Shown: positions 1 to 9,962 of the stretch, one piece after another
Layout: each line of letters starts with the position of its first letter
How positions within the stretch are numbered: the stretch's first letter is position 1
NCBI GenBank assembly: GCA_025403435.1
Contig: CM046341.1
Span: 6,147,462-6,211,461, forward strand
Direction: 5' to 3'
DNA length: 64,000 nucleotides
Source of the DNA: Artocarpus heterophyllus
Taxonomy: Eukaryota; Streptophyta; Magnoliopsida; Rosales; Moraceae
Notes under the pieces: generated by a model
What the model saw: only the letters and a program-made list of their open reading frames with translations
The model's database searches: none
Told to the model about the DNA's origin: nothing
Program-made: the position numbers and the translations under genes

Positions 1-359
1 TTTGACATCTTCTGGGATGCATTTAGTTTGGTTCATTTTTTTTTTTAGGTTTAAGAATCTCCAAATGGTTTCCATAGTTTTCAGTCTCTCAACTCATGTA
101 CATCTTTTGTGTCTTGATTTTTGGGTCAATCCTGTAATACTTGATATCGAGCTGAAAGTCAGAGGAGTTTACTAGGTTCTCGTGATTTTGGATAAACCAT
201 GTTCTACATTTCGACAAGTGCTCCTCCCTTTTCTCTCATGCGCCATTTTTTTCTTTGTGCTTGCTATATTTGCTAATTATGGCCATATTTATTTTATAAA
301 ACATCTACTAAACGGTAGCTTTTAAACATTATCCTAATATGGGGTTTGTGCTAATCCAG
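1..359 (+). other. Intron sequence upstream of the first visible SUV3 exon
   Basis: This AT-rich stretch ends in an acceptor (AG at 358-359) directly before the first recognisable SUV3 helicase exon. No coding exon with helicase similarity was recognised inside it, so the 5' end of the gene, including the expected organelle transit peptide, lies outside the window. Confidence 0.6.
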
Positions 360-3300
360 ATGTCCTCATATGTGGTACCCAAATGCTCGAAAGAAGAAGC
401 GCAAGATATTCTTGCATATGGGTCCCACAAATAGCGGCAAGACTCACCATGCTCTTAAGCAACTTGAGTCAAGTGCTTCTGGTATGTTTCAATTTCAACT
501 TCAGAGTTGGCGCTGGTATATGGGAGGGAAGACTAATGATGTGAAATAAAATAGTGAGATAATACATTTTTTCCTTCTTTGCAGGAATGTATTTTGCTCC
601 TTTGAGATTGTTGGCTTGGGAGGTGGCAAAATGATTGAACAAGGCAAAAGTTCCTTGTAATCTAATTACCGGACAGGAGAGAGAGGAGATTGAAGGTGCA
701 AAACACAAGGCCATGACAGTTGAGATGGCTGATGTGACCTCTGATTTTGATTGCGCAGTTGTTGATGAGATTCAGGCATGTCAAATACTTTTGTACTCTA
801 GATTTTTATGGTAATTGTTTTTTCTTTAAAATTGGGATGAGTTTCAGTGCAAGTGCATCTATTTAAAGGTATATAGCTCTGCTTATTCCACGCAAAAAGG
901 TGACTATCGGATAATATATGGTAGAGTAATCAGATGTCACATAAATGCTGATCAGAATTATCAGGATTAAGTTTCCGCTGGTAACGAACCTGGTTGTACG
1001 TTCCTCATGTGTTGCAAAGACCTAAATTCTGCCAAAGTTACTGTCAAAAGAGTACTAGTTGTTTTTCTTGTCAACATCAAACGATTCACATTATAGCTGA
1101 AGATGCGATCTTTTCTGGTGGACACGAAATCTTTGGACTCTTTGATTACTTTTTCAGATGTTGGGTTGTAGAACAAGGGGCTATTCTTTTACACGTGCTC
1201 TATTAGGAATTTCTACTGATGAACTTCACGTATGTGGGGACGCAGCTGCTGTTCCATTGATTCAGGATATACTCAGTGTCACTGATGATCATTTAGAGGT
1301 AATTTTTTTGGTTGGCTTTACACTTTAGTATTTTTCTTGCTATATTTTATGAAACTATTTTAGATGACTTTCCATTAGGCAATTTTTTATTATCATATGG
1401 ATGACTTTTTCTCAAAGGTGGGAATTTTATGGGTGCTTCCTATTGTATCATGTCCGCAATCACCACAGGACCATCCCACTTTACAATGATTTTTTGACAA
1501 TAAGTTACATTGCATATCAAAAATTTCCGTCTACACAATGTTTTCAAATCACGATAAATCTTTGTTACATAGGAGGGAAGTAAGAGGCAATTCTAATATC
1601 CTTCAAAAAAAAAAAAAAAAAAAAAAGAAGCAATTCTAATATTTTTCTGCATCAAGGACTAGGGCACGTGTTTTTTTTCCTGTCTTCAAGTGCTTTCCTT
1701 ATCCAGCAACATTCTTTAGTGTAAAAATTATTAGTTGGCTATGATTTTTATTCCATGTTTTGTCGTGTACTGTTAGTACTGCCTGAATTATTCTTTCTGA
1801 TAATGAAATAAATTCTGAACAATATTAATAAGTCAGATTCAAGTCTCAAATTTTCTCATGGCATTACACTAATTTGTACATATAACACCGCTACTACGAG
1901 GTCACTAATGAAATGGTAAGTTGTGAGGTTCATTTCATGTCTGGATGTGGCTACTTTTCTCGCTTAACTAAATTGGTTTTTTGTTCTATACTTCTATTTT
2001 AGGTTCAATACTACGAGAGACTTTCACCGTTGGTTCCACTGGACGTTCCTCTTGGATCCTTTACAAACATTAGGACAGGCGATTGCATTGTGTCCTTTTC
2101 ACGCAAAAAAATATATGAATTGAAGGTGATGGTTCATTTATTTCTCTCTCTTTCTATATTCTCTGTCATATTTGATCCGGCATAACTTGTTTTCAACTTC
2201 ACTTTCTGGCTTATTCTTATTTTTCATTTTAATTTCCTCAGAGTTTGATGATTTTCTTGTTTTAAGGATGAGGTCGTAGTCTCTTATTTTAATACTTACT
2301 AGTTACGTATGTAATTTTATCATTGCCTGAACAAGAGGGAATTAATTTCTAAATTTATTGTTTTGTTCATCTTCTCACGAAAACAACATTCCTTGATCAG
2401 CATTACCAATTGGCTTTGGTTGCCAAGAATTTTTCAACTCATCGCCCAAGTTTGTTCTAAATTCTAGTCGACCCTGGTGTATAATTAACTGTGAGAGAAG
2501 TGGAGAATGAAGGAAAGATGGGTGTGGCGCCTAGCCTTCAAGCTGCTAAAAAAGAATACACTTCTTTATCGTGTGATTATTTTACTTTTTGATTTTGTGA
2601 TCTTTTCTACTTCTTTTGTTGTGTTTATGACGAGCTATCTTATCCTACTTATGGACTAATTTCTATTGATGTTTTCCTTTCTTTTTTTCTTTCTTCTCTT
2701 TCTAGAAACAAATTGAAAAGGGGGGGAAGCATCTTTGTTCCGTAGTTTATGGCTCACTTCCTCCAGAAACTCGGACAAGACAGGTAATAGAACCTCACCA
2801 CAAGTATGCTTTTTGTTTGAAAATAAATTTTAGAATATATATGTTGTTGGTCATTGAATGTTGTAAATGCTAAGAAGTACAATGCAGTATTTGTAGAATT
2901 TATGTGTGTCCATTCTTCGCCCTCAAGAACTTTGTCTGAGAATTTGCCGAATTAATACATTTTCTAAGATTGCAGGCAATGAGGTTCAACGATGAAAGCA
3001 GTGAGTTTGATGTTCTTTTGGCCAGTGATGCCGTTGGGATGGGCCTTAACCTGAATATATCGAGGATAATATTTCAACAATGACAAAATTTGATGGTATT
3101 GAGGAGCGAGAGCTTACTGTATCCGAGATCAAGCAAATTGCAGGTGCCTTGAATTCCAATTTCCGGGGGAACCTTTGATATCATACGTAAAGCTTTCTAA
3201 ATAAGCACGCCAGGATTAAATTTAAAATCTTCAAAGATTTAATCCCTGCTCGGAGTTCATATGTTAGAATACAAAAAAGACTAGTGACATGTAAATATAT

Positions 3301-3749
3301 TATTATGTTTATTTGGTTCAACAGAGTGTTTATGCAGAAAATGGTAATATTTTAAGCTATTGCGATTGCAATAGTCTAAAATTTTCTTTGTTATTATCTA
3401 GATGCATGTATCTTAACCAGTTTAACTGCTTGACATAGCTCATGGTTTTGCTTATAGGGAGAGCTGGCAGATACGGATCAAAATTTCCTGTTGGTGAAGT
3501 GACTTGTATGGATTGCCACTATCTACCTCTGCTTCATTCGTCACTAAAAGCTCCATCCCCAACTTTAGAGGTAAAATTTTGAACTTTGATGGCCTCTTTA
3601 TGGAACTTGCATATGTCATCGAGAAAGCGGTATTCTCCTCTAGATTTGGTATGTTATAAAAGTGTTTGGTTTTTTCTGGAACTTTTTCTAAACTAGTGTG
3701 AGTGTTACAATGCAGAGCGCTGGGTTGTTTCCGACCTTTGACCTCATCC

Positions 3750-3754
3750 ATATG
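3750..3754. other. Left target-site duplication (ATATG)
   Basis: Five bases of SUV3 exon 8, repeated exactly at 11941-11945 on the other side of the retrotransposon. This marks a standard integrase-mediated insertion. Confidence 0.95.
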
Positions 3755-5732
3755 TGTGACACCCGTTATTCTCCTAACGGGTATTGAGGTAATTAAATTA
3801 ATTTTTAATGTATAAAAAAAAAAAATTGCTTCATTTAAATTTATTTTATAATATTTATTTTTATCTATTTTTAAATTTTCTAAAATTCTCCTATATTTAG
3901 TTAGTATGATTACTAAAAAGCCTTAGAACTTCTAATAAATCTCAAAAATGTCATATTGGCATTATGTGTGTTAAAGTCTTTAGATGAGACATAAGGATAT
4001 CTTTTCCAACTACTCTTGACCCTCATTTTCTTTATTTCCTCCGTGACATGCTTCAACATGTCTCCTCTATAATTGTTTCTATCACTTCTCTTCAAAGACT
4101 TCATCTTTTCTTCCTTTCTCTTCCACGGTTCCCACACTCTTCTTCTCATTTCTTTGCTGAAGCAAAATACTTAGAGAACTTCTTCAAGGCAGCCATAAAA
4201 ATCAGCCACCATCACCTCCATTTGAGCAAGAATTTCAGTCATACCGAAGTAAAGGAACCTGTTTTGAAGCCATTTCAAGCTTCCAACTAACCATAATCCG
4301 AGGTTAGAATCTTATGAACAAATTTAGTCTTTCATTTATAAATTTTCTTTTATACTAAAGGATTATTCAAATTTGCGTTCTTAAACCTAAGTATACGTTT
4401 GTTGCTATTTTGGAGCATATGTATGAAGTCTAAGTGTATATGCCCTAGACAGAAAATTTATATTGTTAAACTTTATAATACCTCTATGGGCAGTGGTTAT
4501 TTCTTGAAATTCTAAGATTAAATTAAAATAAATTTTATGAATGTAGTTGTATGTTGTGCTTTAGTTTTAATTGTCCTTATGCACGCCTTAGGATCAAGGG
4601 AGTATGGAGCTAACGTTAATTGATTCCAGGATTAAGAGACTGTTGATAAGCTTAAAAGGTAGGGATTCTATTACTCATCTTTTGTGAGGTTTTTATAGAA
4701 TTAAAATTGATTGTTTTGCCGCAATATATATATATATCTATGTTGAACTGATATTATATGATTATCACATATGAAACTATGACATGGACTCGTCTTGTAT
4801 TGTACGGCGAGGAACATAATGAATTGACACATGTTATAAATTGAGAAGCATGGTTAGGAAAACTAACTCTATTGATAATGATTCAATATAGAGAAATTGT
4901 GAGACATGAAGAGGGCGACGGTTACGTCCTTGGGCATGAATACCCTAAAAGGTAAAATAGGGGGAAGGCGATGACGCTTCCTTGGGTTGAAAGTCCCAGA
5001 ACACACTGTACAGGAATCGATTTGGTGAGGACTCGGGGCTTGATGTCCCCTCACCGGAACACCCTTGGAATGTTTATAGGGTGATCAAGTGCGCCCATTT
5101 GGGTTTCGATGAGTTGAGTGATACTCAATTTAACATGGATACCTAGGAACAATGATGATTGGTAATATTTGTATAAATGTGTAATTATGACACTTGGTAA
5201 TGATTAACTACGGTATCCATAAGATGTGATCATAATAAACCTCATAATCTGGAATATGATGTGACTTACTAACCATGCAGATTTTAATGTGGTAATGATA
5301 AAAACCTAAAGGTGGGTAATGGCTTTCTCTACTGAGCATAGTGTTGCTCATACCCTTATATTTTTATCTTTTCAGGACTCACTAAGTGTGAGGTGGCTAC
5401 GAGAAATATAGTTGAGGAAGTGATGTAGCTATATTACATTGGGACTGCTTCAATTGTTGAGAATGTTCTTCATGATAATGTAAGCATCAATTGTTACTTT
5501 CTGTGACTGTATTACAATGTGTTGAGGGTTAAAATGATGATGACAACAGTTATATTATTAAATTTAAGGTGCTACATTAAAACTGTGGTTTATTTATCGT
5601 TTATATTTTTATTTTTGAGTTGAGAGTTTTCATTTAAGTCCCGGGCAAATTTTATTTTTAAGGTTTTACTTTTATTATTTATTTTTATTTTATCTCATTA
5701 AAAACTGTTAACCCCCACATAGGGGCGTTACA
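3755..5732 (+). repeat. 5' LTR of the LOG-carrying retrotransposon
   Basis: 1978-bp direct repeat, the same length as the copy at 9963-11940. It begins TGTGACACCC and ends GGGGCGTTACA. Near its left tip an 8-bp inverted repeat (ACCCGTTA ... TAACGGGT) may be part of the integrase recognition end. A TA-rich stretch around 4720 could act as a TATA region for the element's transcript, but this is a guess. Small ORFs in it (for example minus 3913-4149) recur identically in the other LTR and look incidental. Confidence 0.95.
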
Positions 5733-5739
5733 GAATTTT

Positions 5740-5757
5740 TGGTATCAGAGCCTAGGT
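5740..5757 (+). other. Primer-binding site for initiator-Met tRNA
   Basis: TGGTATCAGAGC followed by CTAGG, seven bases after the 5' LTR. This is the usual complement of the 3' end of plant initiator tRNA-Met and marks the minus-strand DNA start of the element. Confidence 0.9.
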
Positions 5758-7191
5758 TCGGTTAACCTAGGGAGTGTAGCACCACTTTAAAAAAAATATA
5801 CTTTTGAGATGGTTTTGAAGCTGAATTTTCATTGTCATCATCAAAATGAACCTTCACATTGATTTATACAGTCTAGAAGGATGTAACATGGAAAGGCCAT
5901 AGAATGAAAATATTAATAGTTATATGAGTACAATAATTATATAGAAGGAAAGTATTAATAGTTATGAGGGAATGATAATTATATGGAATGAGTTTATAAG
6001 TAGAATGCGTATGAGAGATTCGTATAATATTAGGATCTATAAGCATATCTAATTCATATAAACGATGAGAAATTCGTATAGATACGAGGATTTAAGAGCC
6101 TTTTGTCTCGTGAAAAACAATAAGAAATATAAGGCTTGATTTATTGATTTTAAAGTTTGACATAGATATGCCAAATTTTTCGTAATTGATTCAAACCTAA
6201 GTAATGATTATGTGTGGATTCGATGGAGCACATAAGTGTCAATCTCTTTTCTTAAAAGTTCTATTTATTTGAGGAATATGATATAAGTTGGGAATCATGG
6301 TATTGAATCTTAAGAGAGATAAATGTTAGACTTTTGGTCTGTTGAGACTGTGTAAAGTCTAGAATGCATGAATCTCAAAATTGGAATATTTCGTTACGTA
6401 CATTGTATTTAAGTGTATCAGTGAATCTTTTGGTTACCTAAGGTTTTGTTATATGAGGAAATTATATATTGTATAAGTAGAATTGTGGGGATTGTAGATG
6501 TTCTTAAGTAGTAACATCAAGTGTCTTTGTTCATTGATATGGTCTATGTTGAAAGACGTAAATCGTATTGATTTCAAGGTTAGTCACATTCTAAACCCTT
6601 GGTAGCAATGATGATGAATCCATTGATAGATGTTAAGTATTATCAATAACATATGGGTGTATGCATTGTTCAATAAGGTTTTGATTAAAACAAAATTATT
6701 TGAGTTGCTGGATCATTTAGGAAGATCCTTGTTGTCGTTAAATTAGATTTGTTGTTTATAGTTAACTTTATCTATAGTGGGCTTTAAATTGGGTTTAAGA
6801 TGTATACAAATTGGTTTTCAATTTTATGTTTGTTATTTAACTCGTTCTAAATGTGTTAAGGCCCGAAACAACCTGACCATTTTCAACTAAGAACATTTGG
6901 GCCTAGTTCAAATCTTAAACCAGTTTGATTCACACTGTCTCTCCCACGTGGTTTCTATACGTGTCATATACAGTGGTTTAATCATTGTTTACATATACGT
7001 TTACTGTGCATAGGAGCTTATTTCTCCGAGTTCACTTTTTCTCTCTTAATTTGTTATTTTCTCTCTAAATCGCAAATCCTCTTCTTTTTCATTAAAAATT
7101 CTTCTTTTCCTCTAAAAGAAGAAGGAATTCTAGGATTCTGCAATTTACTATCTTAATTTTTCCTTTCTATTTACTCTTCTTTCATCTCATC
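5758..7191 (+). other. Non-coding leader of the LOG-carrying retrotransposon
   Basis: About 1.4 kb with no ORF and no detectable gag similarity. Its last 180 bases turn pyrimidine-rich (7020-7190, many CTCTCT/TTCTT runs), as in plant 5' untranslated leaders. This suggests the first ORF may be expressed from its own transcript start or from a long LTR leader (inference). Confidence 0.5.
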
Positions 7192-7713
7192 ATGGACCCA
7201 AAGTACCAACACCTGAGAAAGTATGTCCCATCACTCTCCCAAAAGATTCTTAGAAAGAAATACAAGGCTAGAATTACTCGGTTGTGGATTCTTATGCGTT
7301 TTGGTATCCCTTGTGATGTGAGAATGTTGATAGAGGGGAAAATCCGTCCGAGTGACTTTAGTCAAGATGTCGGTTTACCAGGAACAGGTACCAGTCGTAG
7401 TGCAATGAAAAGAAGAGCTCGTGCCATCGTGGTCACTTGTAACAAATGTGGAAGACAAAATTGTAACGGTAAATGTACTTCACCTGGTTATATGTCTACG
7501 AATAGAGAGGATAAAATAAGGTTTTGTAGGGATGGACTTTCAAAAGAGAACTTGGATAGCATCCATCCTCCTCTCCACGGTCACCCTAGTGGATATGTTC
7601 AAGGAGCTATTTTTAAACTCTGGCCTAAATTTTATACAGAAAGACAACGCCTCAGGAATATGGTATTTCTAGATCCTGTTTGCCAAGCCATAAGAAAACT
7701 GGATGGGGAATAA
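7192..7713 (+). CDS. 173-aa basic Cys4-cluster protein of the retrotransposon, viral NABP-like
   Basis: Intact 173-codon ORF with no intron, opening with ATGGACCCA. It is rich in Lys/Arg, with an N-terminal basic/hydrophobic region (residues 8-45), then a GTSRS-A-KRRARA segment at 66-78, directly followed by a Cys cluster C83-x2-C86-x4-C91-x3-C95. A basic arm of this form joined to a C-x2-C finger is the layout I associate with the small nucleic-acid-binding proteins of carlaviruses and vitiviruses (Pfam Viral_NABP), some of which act in RNA binding and silencing suppression. It is not the CCHC knuckle of a retroviral Gag. The C-terminal part (residues 105-173) is unrecognised. A decayed homologue lies at 47065-47583, again upstream of a LOG-like ORF, so this is a recurrent cargo gene. 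The ORF is well supported; the viral relationship is pattern recognition only. Confidence 0.75.
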   Translation: MDPKYQHLRKYVPSLSQKILRKKYKARITRLWILMRFGIPCDVRMLIEGKIRPSDFSQDVGLPGTGTSRSAMKRRARAIVVTCNKCGRQNCNGKCTSPGYMSTNREDKIRFCRDGLSKENLDSIHPPLHGHPSGYVQGAIFKLWPKFYTERQRLRNMVFLDPVCQAIRKLDGE

Positions 7714-8356
7714 GTCATCGCACTATAAAGGTTATTTAGTCTTTGCTTATTTGAAGCAGTTTTAGTTGATGTTCAACAGTTTGTGTTTTTCTTTTACTCA
7801 GAATATTTGCTTTTGTGTTTGAAATAATTGTGATTATTAGATTGATACAGTAAGTGTTAATATCTTATTTAATTTATGATTTTCTTAAATATATATATAA
7901 TAAAATATATTATCTTATCAGACACATTACATACGGTACAGTAATATGTTTGAATTTTGAAAAACTTATCCAGATATTTCAAGATTTGTGTCTCAAATTT
8001 CAAAAGTTCTACAGTATTTGTCGTTTATATTAAATTTCTCGACTTGGTGTATATTTGTCAAAAAGTCTACAGTTGCGTCAAGACGGTCTTCTGTCGAATT
8101 GTTCTCAATTGTCAAAAGTTATACAATTAGAGTCTAATCTTTTTCAAAAAGTGAATCAGATTTTCTGAAAACTATCAATCACCTTATCTTACTTTCTTAT
8201 CCGCACAATATTTTGTTTAAATCTTTGGATTACCTTTTCATTACCTACTCGTCTATCTCTTTAGCCCTTTTTGTATATTTCTCATCTTTAAAATCTCATA
8301 TAGAACCCGAAGTCTAAGTGGAGCAGACATTAAGCAACCACTTCTATAAACCAAAT
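7714..8356 (+). promoter_or_regulatory. Spacer between the two cargo ORFs with a thrice-repeated motif
   Basis: Non-coding spacer conserved in both cassette copies. A motif like GTCAAAA-x-TCTACAGT occurs around 8000-8014, 8057-8073 and 8111-8125, about 55 bases apart. The decayed copy has the same motif three times at similar spacing (about 47853, 47915, 47968). Just before the LOG ORF, GGAGCAGACATTAAG (8320-8334) has a close match at 48235-48249. Conservation in a non-coding spacer suggests a promoter or RNA signal for the second ORF, but its function is unknown. Confidence 0.5.
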
Positions 8357-9007
8357 ATGTCTACCTCCCAGTCCACGAAGAAAATAAAGAATGTCTGTGT
8401 CTTTTGTGGTTCCAGCTTTGGAAAAGATAAAGCTTATTTAGAAGCTGCAAATCACTTAGGGCAAGTCCTAGCACGCAAGAAGATTAACATAATCTATGGG
8501 GGTGGTAGTATAAAAATGATGGTAAATATGGCACTAGCAGCTAGGTCTAGCGACGCTACTGATGTAAAAATTTGGCCTCATATTCCAGTTGAAGGAAACC
8601 TTTGTAAGGAAGCCATAGGTAAGGGAGAAGGAGTCAGGAGTATCCCTAAAAATTTTAAAGACATAATCTATAATTCTGATGCTTTTATAGCATTACCTGG
8701 TGGTCTAGGTACTCTTGAGGAAATATTTATAGTTGCTTGTGGGCAATTGTTGGGCTTTTATTCCAAACCTTTGGGTCTGCTGAACGTAAAGGGTTTTTAT
8801 GACGGTCTTTTGAAATTTCTAGATTACGCTGTGGAAGAAAACATCACTACAGAAACGGAGAGACAAATCTTTGTCACTGCTTCAACAGCTGAGGAATTGA
8901 TAGATAAAATGCAAATCATACATCCAGAATTCGACACTGCAACATCCAAGCTTGAATGGGAAAGGGAAAGCCGGGAGCGGCCAATTGATTTGAATCTCCA
9001 TCTGTAA
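8357..9007 (+). CDS. LOG-family protein (cytokinin riboside 5'-monophosphate phosphoribohydrolase-like) carried by the retrotransposon
   Basis: 216-aa intact ORF without introns, the usual LOG length; ordinary plant LOG genes have several introns. LOG enzymes release active cytokinin bases from their nucleotides. Visible landmarks: VCVFCGSSFGKD at 13-24, the nucleotide-binding YGGGS at 47-51, and SDAFIALPGGLGTLEE at 107-122 with Glu121/122 of the PGGxGTxxE signature. Departures: the middle GLMG element is changed (SIKMM at 51-55), and the position that aligns to the catalytic Arg upstream of the PGG motif is Asn99 within SIPKNFKD. Activity is therefore uncertain. The start is the ATG at 8357; an in-frame GTG at 8318 is upstream but is not used by plants as a normal start. 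A decayed homologue lies at 48310-53763. The absence of introns suggests capture by reverse transcription. Confidence 0.88.
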   Translation: MSTSQSTKKIKNVCVFCGSSFGKDKAYLEAANHLGQVLARKKINIIYGGGSIKMMVNMALAARSSDATDVKIWPHIPVEGNLCKEAIGKGEGVRSIPKNFKDIIYNSDAFIALPGGLGTLEEIFIVACGQLLGFYSKPLGLLNVKGFYDGLLKFLDYAVEENITTETERQIFVTASTAEELIDKMQIIHPEFDTATSKLEWERESRERPIDLNLHL

Positions 9008-9948
9008 TCTTTTTGTTTTATCTTTGGCATGTAGGCATGTGTGTCCGTATTTCGTGTGTTACGAATAACCGTTTGCCTTGTATTCTGTGTTTCTTGTGGT
9101 ACGTTGTTGTTCAATCTTTTAGATTCATTGAGCCTAATGCCGGGATGGCTGGATACGGAGTACTTGATGCTCTCGAAACGCATCCTTCTTAAGGTCCGAT
9201 CTTTTGTTTATCGATGTTTTTGTATCCTCTAAGCATGCATGATATGGATAGCTGGTATACGGAGTGCCTTGTACTCTCGAAACGTATCCGTATTATGTTT
9301 GTAATGTGTAATATTCTGTTAATATTATGTGGAAGTACCAGAGTCAGTTATGGGGATATTCCATATGAAATATGAGTATATTATTTGGGTTGAATGTTTG
9401 TGTCATGAGGATAGCTGTTTAATGAAAAATATGTCGGGTTTGTCTGCAACTCTGAGATTCCGTTTAATATCTCTATGAATAAGTTTAATGTATGGTTTTG
9501 AATATAAGTGTTTGTGATATATGTTTTATGATTATGTTTTAGTTTATTAGTTGAGGTATGAAATCAAATATATTTGACTTTTCCTTACTCAAAAAGGAAA
9601 AGGAACCTAAAGATGAAGTATATAAAATTTCTCTGGCAATCTCCTTAAATGTGATTGTAAATCACGGTCCATGGACAATGAAGGACCGGAATCATGGTAT
9701 GGTCAATATGTATGCCTGATCAGATTCTTAGACTATTATACGGTGTTATAAGTTGAAACTTGTCAGAAATACTCTCATTGAGGGATTTAGGAGTAAGATT
9801 TATTATGCAAGTAAATAAGTGGAGATACGATAACTTAACTTTGGAAGATAAACAACATTAACGGTTTAGACTCGGAATTGGAATCATAATGGAATCAAAA
9901 TTTTTACTAGTATTACTAGAATTGAAATTTCGAGGACGAAATTTCTTT
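9008..9948 (+). other. 3' tail of the cargo cassette and element interior
   Basis: No ORF of note. The first 300 bases after the LOG stop align with the region after the decayed LOG copy (53764 to about 54055), for example TTTTAGATTCATTGA in both and TCTCGAAACGTAT against TCTCAAAACGTAT. The mobile cassette therefore includes a 3' non-coding tail. A short internal repeat (GGATACGGAGTACTTG and GTATACGGAGTGCCTTG, each followed by CTCTCGAAACG) occurs at about 9150-9180 and 9252-9285. Confidence 0.55.
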
Positions 9949-9962
9949 AAGGGGGGTAGAGC
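9949..9962 (+). other. Polypurine tract before the 3' LTR
   Basis: AAGGGGGGTAGAGC, ending exactly at the 3' LTR. The upstream sequence CGAGGACGAAATTTC is typical of plant Ty3/Gypsy elements and has a near-identical counterpart (on the minus strand) beside the LTR of the 35.8-44.3 kb Gypsy element. Confidence 0.88.

Noticed and set aside
3913..5054. ORFs of 78, 80 and 61 codons in the LTR of the young element
   Set aside because: They recur in both LTRs only because the LTRs are duplicates; overlapping opposite frames without domain character.
7192..7713. Cargo ORF 1 as a retroviral-type Gag nucleocapsid
   Set aside because: The Cys spacing is C-x2-C-x4-C-x3-C without the His of a CCHC knuckle, and no capsid-like region is seen.
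8318..8356. Upstream extension of the LOG ORF beginning at 8318
   Set aside because: The first codon is GTG, not a usual plant start. The ATG at 8357 gives the normal LOG length.
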